Shown: positions 1 to 11,173, counted from the stretch's first letter. The stretch: DNA of 64,000 bases from Aphrocallistes beatrix (GCA_963281255.1 OY725492.1:1783696-1847695); one strand, 5' to 3'. Notes: generated by a model not told the origin, from the sequence alone. Numbers and translations are program-made.

Positions 1-1104
1 TAATACCTAGTAGGGCCCCCCTTAGCTTTAATAACTGCTGCACACCTACCTTCGAGGCATGCTGTCATACAGCTTGGAGAGTCTTTCTATGGTTATGCCA
101 TTCCAAGCTTCATGAATTGCTGAGAGAAGTTCCTTATGATTTGTAGGGTTGTATTCGTGTATAGTCGTTCCAATGTGATCCCAGAGATTCTCGATAGGAT
201 TCAGATCGGGAGATTGTGCTGGCCAATCCATCACATCGATCCCATTGGACTCAAACCATTCTTTGACAAGGGAAGACCTGTGACAAGGGGCATTATCCTG
301 CTGGAACTGGCAGTTGTTGGTTAAAGCATATAAATGAATTGATGGAATAAGGTTATTATCCAAAATATCGATGTAGGATCTGCCATTCAAACTCCCCTTA
401 ACATCACAGAGTAATCCTATTCTATTTGCAAACCCGTGCCCATTGTGCAGGAGTCCAATCTCGATGAGCTCTAGCATAGGCTAGACGAGCCTTCTTGTGT
501 TTGACGGTCAATCTCGGTTTTCTCCTAGGCTTGCGTCCGATAAGTCCAACCTCGCGCAACCTCCTCTGGGTGGTAGAAATGGAAATATCTATTCCATGTT
601 CACGCCTTATTTCATTTCTTATCTGAGGAGCAGTCTTAAATCGATCTGCTTTGCTCTTCCGCACTAGTAGACTGTCTTCTCGTCGGGTCGTTTTTCTAGC
701 CCTTCCTGGAATTGGCCGATCCGCTAGGCTACCATTCGTTTTTTCCTTCTTGAGGATAAGAGACACGCTTTTTTGGCAACACTCAACTCGATCAGCTATT
801 TGTCTCTGAGAATAACCTTCCTGATCTAGTGCAACAATCTTTCCTCGGTTTTCTATGGCGATTCTCCGCTTATAAATAGACATTTTTGGCTAATAATAGA
901 AATTTGTTCAATCCGAGATGAGAATTCAAGTTGGTTATATAAATCTGAGTTTCTAATTTCAACTTGATTATTACGGTTATTAGTTGATACTGTATCAATA
1001 TAATGGTTGAATAATAAGATCATACTTGATTTTGGAAGTTAAAGCTTAGATCTATGCTAAATTCTATATATGGCAAAGTGAGTAATTATTTATGACCGCC
1101 AGTG
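1..1104 (-). mobile_element. Tc1-like DNA transposon, cut by window edge
   Basis: The element holds the broken transposase at 46-883 and about 200 bp of non-coding 5' sequence. Its right end is near 1104, where the sequence reads GACCGCCAGTG followed by TA, as expected for a Tc1-type terminus at a TA target. The other terminus lies left of the window. Right of the element is a TA/CA microsatellite. Confidence 0.7.
46..883 (-). pseudogene. Tc1-like transposase, first catalytic block deleted
   Basis: Two overlapping frames make up one broken gene. The N-terminal part (883 to about 430) holds the paired helix-turn-helix DNA-binding domain, including GYSQRQIADRVECCQKSVS and a basic GRARK-type linker. 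The C-terminal part (about 430 to 46) holds QQDNAPCH, with the second catalytic Asp, and SPDLNPIENLW, with the final Glu. The stretch that should carry the first Asp (family motif FSDES) and the start of the catalytic fold is missing, about 70 codons by comparison with Tc1 proteins. The deletion joins two frames near 430, so the product would be inactive even without the frameshift. This is a dead copy that could only be moved in trans. Confidence 0.88.
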
Positions 1105-1170
1105 TATATATATATACATACACACACAAACAAACAAACATTAATCGAGTTTTAATAGTAAGGATATTTA
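1105..1170. repeat. TA/CA/CAAA microsatellite with M motif
   Basis: A run of TA, CA and CAAA units leads directly into TTAATCGAGTTTTAATAGTA (from 1141). The same 25-bp motif, called M here, follows or precedes microsatellites at many other places in the window. Confidence 0.8.
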
Positions 1171-2139
1171 TGGTAGTTGTTGTTAATTTTGATATAGTAA
1201 GAAAAAAATATATTTCTACAGTTTGAAACTGGGAAATTTAGATTGAGGCAATTTTTACCAAAATATTCCGAAAAAGATTCGTTATTAAATACTCCTGTGA
1301 GACATAACTTCTATTTTGTAAGTTGTAACTTCTATTTTGTAATTTATACTGCATGAACGGCTGGTGAACCAGACTTATTTCCATTACTGCTGGAAATTTT
1401 AAACAAATGACTGTATTTTCTATACTACAGTTGATAGAAGGGCAGGCGGACTATTTTAGATTGAAGCGTCAGAGATGGTTGAAGAGTCATTGTAACTATG
1501 AAAATCTAAGATCAAAGTGATTTTACCAGTTTTGTTAATCAGTATATACAAGTGACGAAAAATCGGGACACTTTGGTCCCGGATATTTTATCCCGATTAG
1601 AGGTACGTATTAAAAACTACTATTCGTTTGCGAACAAGCTACTATTCGCATTCGTATAAGCTACTATTCGTATCCGAATAAGTTACTATTTGTATAGTAT
1701 GCGAATAAATTACAATTACGAATCAAATTCAAGGAACTGTCACAAAAAATTTTGACCCCACAGAATGACATAGGCATAGGCTCCGGTCGGGTTGGTAGAG
1801 CCTTGGCCTTGCCATTAATGCCCCGAAGGCTATTATCTTCTATTAGCCATGGTACAATTTGTCCAAAATGGCCCTACTAATCATGTGTCCTAGCCTAAGG
1901 CCCCACTCGATCCTCATTCCGAGTCTACGGCCCCTGGAATGTTGTCCCCGGTCCTTACAATTCGAAATATTTGAACCCCTCGGAACCAATATTTCAGAGT
2001 TATACTGAAATATATAGACCACTCTTAAATGGTCGGTCTCCCCTTTGTGCGAGTATGGAGATCATGATCCTAAGGGGCGAAGATCATGATTACACCATTT
2101 GAGCCTATATCTTGAAAACCGTTGAAGTTAGATATTAAA
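1171..2139. other. Non-coding, with short internal repeat
   Basis: No gene seen. At 1619-1730 the words CTACTATTCG and GTATCCGAATAAG recur four times in a degenerate tandem array. The stretch 1770-1960 is less AT-rich than its surroundings but has no recognisable reading frame. Confidence 0.5.
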
Positions 2140-2345
2140 ATTTGACTGTATTTGATAGATAATAAGCTACTTTCTATTAGCTCCTAGTACATTTTATAAC
2201 ATTAAATCTTAATGTTTTCGAGATATACTAGTGCAATATATTTTATGAATCATATTTGTTAAATTGCACCATATCTCGAAAACCTTAAAATTTAATATTA
2301 TAAAATGTATTCGGAGTTAATAGAAGGTAGCCTATTATATAAATA
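2140..2345. repeat. Imperfect fold-back element
   Basis: The left arm reads into AACATTAAATCTTAATGTTTTCGAGATAT and is answered by ATATCTCGAAAACCTTAAAATTTAATATT on the right. Beyond these, TAATAGAAGGTAGCCTATTAT matches the reverse complement of ATAATAAGCTACTTTCTATTA. It is a small palindromic MITE or fold-back unit with no coding potential. Confidence 0.6.
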
Positions 2346-3052
2346 CGTTTCCAAAGCAACGCTGAAATGTATCTTAAATCTGTGTAAAACAGGTGTGAAA
2401 AACCACATAACTCACATTCCACACATAGTTGAGGTAAGCCAACACAACCAATGGATTCTAAAAATATGAAAGACTATTTAACAATAATACATCTCCCATG
2501 TCTAACTTGAGCGGATTACCAGATATCAATATCCTCAATGGACCCAAGTTCCAGGACCCGAGATTGAACGCCTACAGTCCTTCCTTAAAGGAGTACTATA
2601 TGTATTGAACAAATTTTGCATGAAATTTCTCCAATCTCTCGTTTTTATACATGCAACAAATACTTTTCTATTGCAGAGCTGTATCAACTCATTCAATTGA
2701 TCCAGTTTGAAGCAACCAACTGATTCAACTGATTCAACTCATTTCAACTCATTTCAACTCACTCATCTAATTTCAATTCATCCAACTCATTTCAACTCGT
2801 TCAACTCTTTCCGAATTTAATAATTAATACATTCAAAATAATTTATTAAAAAATATGCTAATGCATAGCATTCTATATACTAAGGCAATGGCACTCACCC
2901 AAAAATTAGTACCATGTATTGGTTAAATACTTCAAAACCAATAATTTTGATATTGTAGATACCCTGACAAACTAACTATTATATCGGAACAATTGAAATG
3001 AGATATATGATATGGTTTTTAATGCACATAGTCGAATTATTTAATACTTTAA
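2346..3052. repeat. Non-coding; CAACTCATTT low-complexity tract at 2690-2830
   Basis: No gene. Between about 2690 and 2830 the words TTCAACTCA and GATTCAACT repeat irregularly about ten times. A related tract with the same word lies at 4740-4935, on the other side of the TTAA element and minisatellite. Confidence 0.6.
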
Positions 3053-3669
3053 GCCCACCATACACGATGCAACTTTGTTGCATGCATTACAAAGGTTGCA
3101 TGCAACAATGTTGCATCGTGTATGGTTGTATTTTACATGCAACAAATGTAGCATGGAACAAAGTTGCTTCGTGTATGTCGAGTATTGCATGCAACAATAT
3201 TGTATGCAACCTGTTGCATGGAAATAGAACATATTCTATTTTCATGCAACATTCTGCATCAAAATTATATTAATTATTACGATAACGATAAGCATTATCA
3301 AAAATACGATCAGGTCATTAAAATAGACAATAGAAAGTCATCTTTATTGAATACGTCATTCAACAATCAATACACACAAATTAATAAATTATCACACGAT
3401 TGTGCAAAATAGTAATGTTTTTTGAGACACGTATCCAGATGTAGATACGTGGTACCGTTTAATACATATAAATAGCTGAATATAAATACATATATGTCTA
3501 CATGAATCGTTTTTGTGGAGGAAATTCAAGCAACAATATTGAATGCAACTATGCTCCACGAAAAATTGTTGCATGCAACAATGCTCCTTGAAAAGTTGTT
3601 GCAAGCAACATGTTGAATCGTGTGAATTGAAAGGTTGCATGCAACAAAGTTGCATCGTGTATGGTGGGC
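3053..3669. mobile_element. T element: TTAA-flanked MITE rich in TGCATGCAAC
   Basis: Terminal inverted repeats begin GCCCACCATACACGATGCAA at 3053 and end with its complement at 3669. TTAA flanks both ends (3049-3052 and 3670-3673), the signature of piggyBac-type transposition. The interior repeats GCATGCAACA/TGTTGCATGC many times in both orientations, so it can fold extensively. The small open frames inside only reflect this repeat; no transposase is encoded. Confidence 0.8.
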
Positions 3670-3711
3670 TTAATACACACAAAATATCAAAAGAAGAGTC
3701 AATCACAATAT

Positions 3712-3836
3712 TGAGACTTGAGGAACAGACTTGACTTAGCTTGAGAGATAGACTTAACTTAGCTTGAGGGACAGCCTTGACTTAGCTTGAGAAAGACTTG
3801 ACTTAGCTTGAGGGACAGACTTGACTTGAGACCTGA
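3712..3836. repeat. Minisatellite, about 22-27-bp unit
   Basis: The unit GACTTGACTTAGCTTGAGGG recurs about five times with small length changes. No gene. Confidence 0.8.
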
Positions 3837-4169
3837 GACTTGTGGTATCATAAGGGAACAATATACTTCTACAAGGTACTAAGGAACAATCACACTCTGG
3901 CCTTTCAATAGGATATAGTCACACATTCCGGACTTCTACAGTCTGTGAAGTCGGCTAAATAAACAAAGAATATATTAAATTAGTTCTTGAATTTAGCCAG
4001 TTTACTATTCTCTTGTTTCAATACAAATGCATTATATATAGGTCTTAACTTTATTAGAAGTATACAATGTTCTAGTTCCATAGTAGCAATGCCAAATGAA
4101 TAATATTAGTGCGGGAAGAGCCAGAATAAATCTTTTAAATTTCTGTTGAGGGTGCAGATACATCGTCGT

Positions 4170-4321
4170 CATAGGCGTAACTCCAGGGGTGGCAGGGGTA
4201 GCGTGCCACCCAGACCTAAATGTTATCTTGACTTGGGGTGGCATGCCACATTAGTTTGATATATGTTTATAAATCTCGCCACCCCAGCTAACCGTGAAAA
4301 AACAAAATAGTTACGCCTATG
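4170..4321. mobile_element. hAT MITE with 8-bp target duplication
   Basis: The 152-bp element starts CATAGGCGTAACTCC and ends AGTTACGCCTATG. Perfect 8-bp direct repeats ATCGTCGT flank it (4162-4169 and 4322-4329), the expected hAT duplication. It is non-coding and relatively GC-rich (GGGGTGGCA and GCCACCCC words). The perfect duplication suggests a fairly young insertion. Confidence 0.9.
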
Positions 4322-4329
4322 ATCGTCGT

Positions 4330-5092
4330 TAAACGACTATTCTTCCCTACCCAATTCACATTGAACATTTTCTAAACATCATTAACGAATTTCAAGAACT
4401 CAACAGTTTAGTTCTGGTCTACACGGTTCTTATCCATGATATAAGCTAACAGTCCGGCTGAAGTTGACTAATGGAAAATCTTAAGGGCCAAAATTACATT
4501 TCGCCTTTCCAACCTGACAACCAAGCAGTAGGGTGTCCCAAAAAAATCGAATTTTTGGAAAGTTTATGAGGGACCCACTAAGAATTTCCTATTTGTCATA
4601 AAATGATTGTGAAAAAAATTTCGGGTATTTATGAAGTGATTTAGGGATCCCGCAATTGCTTCGTAAATTCTATTTTGCACCTGTATTTTGAAAATGTCAA
4701 AATTCAATTTTTTGCTAGAAACTTGCTTTAAAAGGCTATCCTGGGTGAATCACAACCAACTCATTTTAGAAATTAGTTGGTTCAAACAACTCATTTGCAT
4801 TTGAGTTGGGTTGAACAAACTCATTTCAATTTGAGTTGACTTAATCAACGCATTTCAACACATTTCAGTGATTCATTCAACTCAATCATAAAAATGAGTT
4901 GATTTTGCCAACTCAAAATTAGTTAATACAGCCTCTGGTCTCTAGCATATTAATATTTCGAAAGTTATGAAAATATGTATGCAATATTATTTATTGCTAT
5001 CCACTTTGGCGAAATTAGTATATGTGTCTATTTTATTGCATTGAAGTTTTATTTACAATATGATATTTTACTCTAACTACTACTCTATCTAG
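4330..5092. other. Non-coding; CAACTCATTT tract at 4740-4935
   Basis: No exon recognised. Alternating AACTCATTT and TTGAGTTG words fill 4740-4935. The last 20 bases (CTCTAACTACTACTCTATCTAG) are the pyrimidine tract and AG acceptor for the exon starting at 5093. Confidence 0.6.
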
Positions 5093-5494
5093 GATCTAGA
5101 ACATCGTACAGCACTTCACTGGGCGTTTGCATTTGGATATGCTACGATTGCTGATGTTTTATTAACACTTGGCGCCAGCTTTGAAATTTTTGATGGAAAT
5201 GGATACTTACCTTTGCATTATGCTGTAGAGAGAAATTTTGTTGATTGTATTGATTGCTTTTTTTCTCATAAAAACGTTGCAGATTTACCAGATAAAGGAA
5301 ACAGAACTAGTTTAATGTTATCTTGTCAAATCGGTCACTTTGAATCTACTAGGGTTATTTTAGAGAGGAATACAATTTCCATTGATTATTCAACCTCTAT
5401 TACTGGACTAACAGCTCTTCATTATGCTGCTTTAGGTGGTAATCTTCTATGCATGAAGCTTTTGTTAAAATATGGAGCAGAAATAAATTCTAAG
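5093..5494 (+). CDS. INVS: Inversin-like gene, ankyrin-repeat exon 1 of 4 seen
   Basis: This exon encodes 134 residues, roughly four ankyrin repeats. Repeat cores include HRTALHWAFAFGYATIADVL, GNGYLPLHYAVERNFVDC and GLTALHYAALGGNLLCMKLL. The acceptor is TCTATCTAG before 5093 and the donor is AAG|GTAGGT after 5494; both boundaries are phase 0. The frame joins in perfect ankyrin register to the exon at 31356 (AEINSK then DINGRTPLSYA), so no intervening exon is needed across the 25.9-kb intron. The inversin assignment rests on the C-terminal exon, not on the repeats alone; another ANK-IQ protein is possible. In animals inversin (nephrocystin-2) is a ciliary scaffold linked to left-right axis and Wnt signalling. 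Exons coding the N-terminus were not found. Confidence 0.82.
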
Positions 5495-5496
5495 GT

Positions 5497-5935
5497 AGGT
5501 CATAGCCTACTTAATACATGGCCATGTATGTCACCGAGAAGGTGTGAAAAATAGAAGGTCAGTTTTGACTCAGTCAAAATTTAATTAGATCGATAAATAA
5601 AAAACCATATACGATTTGAGATGCATTATAACCATATGTAAACATTGTATCAGGGTATGCAATTCAGCTGTACAAAGGTTGATATGTCATCATGTGATTG
5701 CGCAATTGGCTCTTTTTAGAGCGAAAAATGCTGCTGTTCCAGTTCATTTAAAACATCGTTATCAGCATTTATAATGATTGATTTTAATAGAACAACAATA
5801 AGAAGGCCTTAATCCCAAAATTCTGAAATTCTTAACTGGAATGTCCAAGCATTCCTCATTGTTAAAACTGACCTCTATTTTTCATGCCTTCTCGGTGACA
5901 TACACGGCCGTGTATTAAGTAGGCCATGGGTAGGT
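5497..5935. repeat. N fold-back element touching the splice donor
   Basis: The left arm (from about 5497, TCATAGCCTACTTAATACATGG and on through CACCGAGAAGG) is complementary to the right arm (CCTTCTCGGTGACATACACG through GTATTAAGTAGGCCATGGGTA). Arms are about 70 bp. Related interiors occur at 42560-42715 and 57765-58110. The element begins two or three bases inside the intron, so it supplies part of the donor consensus. Confidence 0.75.
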
Positions 5936-6594
5936 GCTTCATTTTCTATAGGGAGTTTCCATTGTGACATGACAGCATTCAATTTCCCTTTCTTGTCCCT
6001 GTATGTAAGTACAAATGCTCACTCCTGCATAATCTAACAGTGTAGATAATCAAAACTCGTTTTGGAGTCATAGATGTGAAATGTCGATATATTTTCTTGA
6101 AATTTCGCCACTCCCGATTTCTATTGTTTATTCACCTTCGTAAAAAATTATCAATCATTCCCACTTTGTGCCATATCACTATTTTATCCGCAATACTTGA
6201 TGGTGATGAATTATCTCTGGACTGGCACAGGTTGATAATTTGTAGCAATTGAGTAATTTCTTAGAAATATTTAACTATGACTAATTATGATTGTTTAGAT
6301 TGTAAATTTGAAATCCGGTTAGTTGTATTCCATACCCTTTAGATGTATTCGCCTTGAATAGACACTTTTTAGAACTGTCCGTATGTAAATTAGTGGAATT
6401 TAATAAAAAGATTAACAGAAGTGATAAGTAGACGAATCTTGCTATAGTGGAACAAAAATAACATTATTAGAACAAACACATACTAATCAAAAGATATTCA
6501 AATTTTTCTTATTCTTTTCATTAATTTTGTTGGTCTTTTCACTAATTTTGGTAGATATTTAACTAAATTTGTTAGAGCAATAATTAGAGTCCCT
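5936..6594. other. Intron, nothing recognised
   Basis: AT-rich intronic sequence without a supported exon, element boundary or RNA gene. Short repeats such as TTCACTAATTTTGGT near 6530-6570 are the only structure seen. Confidence 0.4.
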
Positions 6595-7078
6595 ACTCTA
6601 ACCGGACAAAGATATTTGAAAACCTTACTATTTCCCATCATAACTAGTTATAAAGTGGGTCTATTCATGGAGAAAAATGTCATCAAATTGTAACAGATAC
6701 TCTAATTTCGATTTCAAATTCTTATTTTACACATTCGAATCACTCAGGTTTGATGCCTTTTATTGCCATATTCATTCATAAGTTGAATTTTTATCAATCT
6801 ATGTCACTATTTTCCACTTTTCACTCCTATTACCATTAGACATGATGACGAGGAGTGTCACAAAGTGTCACAGTTTGATGAATCTAACCTTGGAAATGAA
6901 TAAATCAATAGAAAGCATCTAACCTGAGTAATTCGAATGTGTAGAATATGAATTTGAAATCGAAATTACAATATCTGATTCAGTTTGATTACATTTCTCT
7001 CCACGAATAGACCCACTTTATAACTAGTTATGATGAAAAATAGTAAGTATTTTAAATACTTGTGTCCGATTGGAGTAT
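6595..7078. repeat. Tc1-type fold-back MITE
   Basis: The left end CTCTAACCGGACAAAGATAT through CATAACTAGTTATAAAGTGGG is mirrored by CCCACTTTATAACTAGTTATG through ATACTTGTGTCCGATTGGAG at the right. Arms extend about 200 bp with imperfections. The GGACAAA-type ends resemble the Y elements at 13719 and 52750, so this is probably a diverged member of that group. Confidence 0.65.
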
Positions 7079-7126
7079 ATAAATGGAGATCACTGTGTCG
7101 ACCTACATTTCATACTTGATTTGTTA

Positions 7127-7686
7127 CTTCTAAGCGTTTTTATTATACTTTTTTCCGCATATAACTGAGATGTGAATGAGTTAATACCAAAAATTAGGAA
7201 TTTTTTAATGGAATGTCGGCACATTCCAGTGTTACTATGGAAACGTGTTTTGGTGAGTTTGGGTCATATCTTGAAAACCTCAAGAGCTAGACATTCAAAT
7301 GTAATTCTATTTGATAGCGAATATTACTACTTCCTATTAAATGATAATATAATTTCGACCTCTAAATTCGATAGTTTATGAGATATTCGACAAATTATCA
7401 AATGTGACCAATATGATACATTGTCGAATATCTCATAAACTATCGAATTTAGAGGTCGAAATTATATTATCATTTCATAGGAAGTAGTATATTCGCTATC
7501 AAATGGAATTACATTTGAATGTGTAGCTCTTGCGGTTTTCAAGATATGACCCAAACTGACCAAAACACGTTTCCATAGCAACACTGGAATGTGCTAACAT
7601 TCCATTAAAAAATTCCTAATTTTTGGTATTAACTCATTCACATCTCAGTTCTATGCGGAAAAAATTGTAATAAAAACACTTGGAAG
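7127..7686. repeat. U1: 560-bp near-perfect fold-back element
   Basis: The arms (about 7127-7400 and 7420-7686) are reverse complements over about 265 bp with few mismatches, around a short spacer near 7400-7420. The left starts CTTCTAAGCGTTTTTATTAT and the right ends ATAATAAAAACACTTGGAAG in complementary form. Related, more broken copies lie at 58905-59199 with 61470-61640, and at 38800-38945 with 39783-39975. The open frame at 7172-7381 is just the arm and has no homology I recognise. Confidence 0.85.
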
Positions 7687-7854
7687 TGCCCCTAAACGGC
7701 CTCTGAAAATCATCAACTTTGTCACAAATATAGCCATTGCGCAACCATATGGTGATTAATCTAAATTTTGACAACGGATATGAGTACTTTGACACCATAT
7801 TTATATATGCTGGTAATACATTCCTAAGTTCTATTGTGCTTTGTAAATGATTTA

Positions 7855-7950
7855 AGGCAGCTCAAGTGTTAGTTCAACGGTCTTACACCGCATCCCTAGT
7901 CCAAAATCCTCAAGTTACTGTGTGGCCTTATATACAGTAGGCTATGGTTC
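7855..7950 (+). repeat. Possible tRNA-derived SINE head
   Basis: TAGTTCAACGG at 7870-7880 fits the RNA polymerase III A-box pattern TRGYNNARNNG. AGTCCAAAATCC at 7898-7909 is close to the B-box GGTTCRANNCC, 17 bases after the A-box ends. The following tail (TCAAGTTACTGTGTGGCC, TATAGTAGGCTATGG-like) recurs inverted near 8056-8125, 38955-39020 and 58335-58405. Those copies keep the B-box but not a clear A-box, so the call is tentative. Confidence 0.4.
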
Positions 7951-9180
7951 AGCCTAAAAAACCTCTTTGTCTGAAATTTTTATTCATTGACACAAAAATT
8001 CTCTCATCACTAATAAATTTCATTTCTTTAAATATGGTCAATATTCCTATCTACATATATAATAGCTCATAGCCTACTTTATATAAGGCCATACAGTAAG
8101 CTTGAAATATAGTACCAGGGATGCAGTAGTAGGTGGGCATTTATAACCATAATTTTTAATAATGCGTTTTATTAATAGTTCACTTGCTTATCCTTATGTT
8201 AAAATATTAATACGCGTATGATATATAATTTAGTTATCTTTTTGCCCCTTTTTAGTCTTTCGGACTACTAACTTGTAGATACTGATTCTTAAGTTCAAAA
8301 TGAGTAACAATTACTTTCATACCCTAAGTTCCCGGATAAAAATACCAACACATCCACATTAACTAAAACAAACATGGATTCGTGCTCTACGCCGTGATAT
8401 ATTGATGACATGAAGATAGTGCGAGTGATTGTATTAATCATTTCATGTGAAGAAGACATACAGACCACACATAAAATCCTCAAAGGAGACGAAAAGTTCA
8501 CGGAATACCTCATACCAGGCCTCAGTTGAAAAAAGGTGATGTTTGATGTGTGCTTCTTGGATGTCGATCTTATTATTCGAGAACATCAAAAATGAAGCGG
8601 CCTCGCTTGTCCTATAACTCAAAAGAAGGAATTTCTGAATAAAACCATACAAATGAACTTGATTTCTGAGACAGAGGAAGCAGACTGCAAGATCAAGCAT
8701 GATCAAGATGCTACAGAATCTGAAAGATAAGGTAACTATCATTTCTTTACCTATTTTAATTGGTTAGTATGGTACTGTGATAACATTACCACATTTATTC
8801 TCTCCATTTTGAGAGTGGAATATTTCAGTTAATTTATATCTTGAAATTAATTGTTTTATATCCTCGCTTTTGCGAATGGACCAATATTTCTATTTCTACC
8901 AATCTATATCTGGTATCCGACAAATCGAATCACTACTCTTTACAAGCAATTGAAAAGTTTAAGTTCACTGTTAATAGAAAACTTGTTTCAGCTTCAAAAA
9001 CACTCTTAGTGGAGATGCGGACAGGCGTATTTCATTATCATGATCTCTTTATTTGATATAACAATAAAACTTGCTCATTTGATCTATAATTGGCTCCAAA
9101 CATTTAATTAATGCAGTGACATCTCAAAAACAATCAATTACATTCGAACCTGCTTTAGCCCATCTCTAAAGGTCATCTGC
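7951..9180. other. Intron, two weak SINE-like fragments
   Basis: A reversed copy of the 7855-7950 tail is visible at about 8056-8125. No exon or element ends are supported elsewhere. The open frames on both strands around 8295-8742 and 8841-9056 have no recognisable domain. Confidence 0.4.
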
Positions 9181-9186
9181 ACATAG

Positions 9187-9365
9187 GTGCTACCTAAAAC
9201 GTGTAAACAGTCCCGTCCGATTTCCAATAATATTTACCTGTGTATAACGGCCACCTCCTCAATGCAGCGACCACCCTTTTTCGCTCCCTTGGGGGCACTA
9301 AAACTGTCAATAACGTCCCGTTCATGTTTAGAACTATTACAAAGTGTTTATTACGTTCCCTATCC
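9187..9365 (+). mobile_element. Pogo-type MITE fragment (TATAACGGCC family)
   Basis: The words CAGTCCCGTCCGATTTCCAA, CCTGTGTATAACGGCCACCT and CCCTTGGGGGCACTAAAACT match the interior of the better preserved copy at 56628-56876. Ends are lost. A further partial SINE tail follows near 9566-9620. Confidence 0.6.
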
Positions 9366-9654
9366 CGAACGATGATATAGCTTATGATCTAGCTTATCGT
9401 TACAACCTGGCACTCTATAATGTGATTAAAATATACAAATGTTCAGTAGGTCTTCAATAAGGGATAAATGCTAGTATCATACATGTTTATAGGGTGATGG
9501 ACTGACGGATAGTAAGGGAAACATAACTTTAGCATGACATTGATTGTATTATAATATCAAATAATCCACTTACTACTTCATCCCTGGTACTTTTACTGTA
9601 TGACCTTAAATAGAGTAGGCCATGAATAGCTTTACTTTTCACCCCCCAAATTTT

Positions 9655-10395
9655 GATCCTTCTTAAAATTATTATCAGTCCTTTCGGAGAGCGATTCAGT
9701 TGATTCTCTTGCAGCGATAGTGTGTGATGGTTGTGCTACCAATACTGGTAAACACTGGAGTTCTCCAGCTTTTGGAACTTTCACTCGATCGTCCCCTTCA
9801 ATAGATGATATGCATGCTACATTTAAATGAACTACCATTTGGACATCTTTTTGAAGAAATAGATGAACCTACTACAGGACCAAAATCCTTCACAGGGAAA
9901 TAAGAAAGGAATTGAATGGCGACCTTCGTCAAATTCCAATATCAAAATTTCATACAATTAATGGTTTTATTGATGAAATTCCTAAAGATGTGTTTATGTT
10001 CAACTCAACTCAACAGCGATCACCAATACCTTTATCAAATGGGTATGTCGATTCAGAAAGGAACATCTTACCTCGAGAACTGTGGTATTGCCAACAAATC
10101 GCCAGGTGAGCTTCATCATGCTAGATGGCTAACCAAAGCGAATAGGATTCTCCGTTTATACATCTCAAAAAGATCTCCAGAGTATCTCAAAGGTTTGGTT
10201 TATTGTATTATTGCATTTTATATTCCAGGTTGGTTCTACATAAAACAGCATTCGATATGCATTCAAGGTGCGAAAACCTTTTTCAAATTAATATCTCTCC
10301 CCCGTAATCTCTACTGAATGCAGAAACATTGTATATTATGTTCTCCAGAATAACGGTTATTGGGCACATGTGGAAAATATTGTTAGCAGCTTTAT
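9655..10395 (+). pseudogene. Relic of an uncharacterised TE-like animal gene (family A)
   Basis: Shifting between frames, the plus strand spells SLAAIVCDGCATNTGKH, then LHLNELPFGHLFEEIDEPT and GPKSFTGK, then FHTINGFIDEIPKDVFMF, DHQYLYQMG, GELHHARWLTKANRILRLYI and VYYVLQNNGYWAHVENI. I recognise this order (CDG, LLHxNELPxRHL, HSRWLTTANRxLRLY, PxNI) from a multicopy protein family common in arthropods and cnidarians, for which I know no established function; a transposase-like origin is plausible. At least three frame changes and a stop after the NELP block make it non-functional. The R head at 10425 cuts it off. The last open frame (9916-10317) is the longest intact block. Confidence 0.6.
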
Positions 10396-10424
10396 TTGAT
10401 GAAGATAAAATATATAAATATATA

Positions 10425-10506
10425 ACAAGCGCGCTTCGCTTGCTTGCGCTGCGCGGCTAGCGGACACTGTGTTCGCGGAGGCGCCTTTTGGGCACCTAGA
10501 CTCCGA
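10425..10506 (+). repeat. R repeat, head only
   Basis: Starts ACAAGCGCGCTTCGCTTGCT and carries the GC-rich hairpin region, then diverges after GGGCACCTAGACTCCG. Confidence 0.8.
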
Positions 10507-11076
10507 GACGTAATAATATGATGGTGACTCATCTTTGGCATTAATTGGCTATGTTATTAGGCACTTAAGGTTCAAATTCTATTAAATCTTTTATGAATTC
10601 AAGCTTGAAAAACTGAATATTCTAACCATAAGAAAGGTGAAAATTATGTCATAATTCCGTCAATTAGTATTTAATGAGACACTCCCTATCAATTATTTTC
10701 GCAAGTTCTACAAAAATTGTCACGATATACCAAATTTGATATTTAAAATCTCTACTTTGAAAACAAATTAGTGCTTGAATTTAGAGTTTTTGGTGTACCA
10801 AAATGAATTTCTTCATTCTCGCTGATCATTTAATAATATCATTAAAATAGATTGCAGACTGACTCTATGATCTATCCCTATCGATCCGGGTTGCTTAATG
10901 CTGACTTATGATATTAGACTATGTCTTTGCTCACTACCTTTGTTGCATTAACCCAGGGTTAATTTAGCAATTAAATTAATGAATAAGTTAATAATTTAAT
11001 TTGTCTATTCATTATTACAGTCGATTGATTAATAGAATATAGAAATAAATAATATTGATGCTCACATAAGGTGTAT
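10507..11076. other. Intron, nothing recognised
   Basis: AT-rich, no supported exon or element boundary. Confidence 0.4.
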
Positions 11077-11173
11077 GTTTCATCACTGCAAGTAAGAAAG
11101 TAGATCCATCTGTTTCATCACTGCAAGTGAGCGAGTAGAGCCATCTGTTTCATCACTTCAAATAAGCGAGTAT
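11077..11173. repeat. Tandem repeat, 35-bp unit, about 2.8 copies
   Basis: GTTTCATCACTGCAAGTAAG begins units at 11077, 11112 and 11147. The unit resembles that of the array at 12270. Confidence 0.9.

Noticed and set aside
1740..2100. tRNA-like or SINE sequence in the GC-richer block
   Set aside because: No A-box/B-box pair with suitable spacing and no cloverleaf could be drawn.
2998..3734. Several Cys-rich open frames
   Set aside because: They are produced by the TGTTGCATGC repeats of the T element, on both strands, and have no independent support.
11077..11173. CRISPR array
   Set aside because: Adjacent near-identical units without distinct spacers; the window is clearly animal nuclear DNA.
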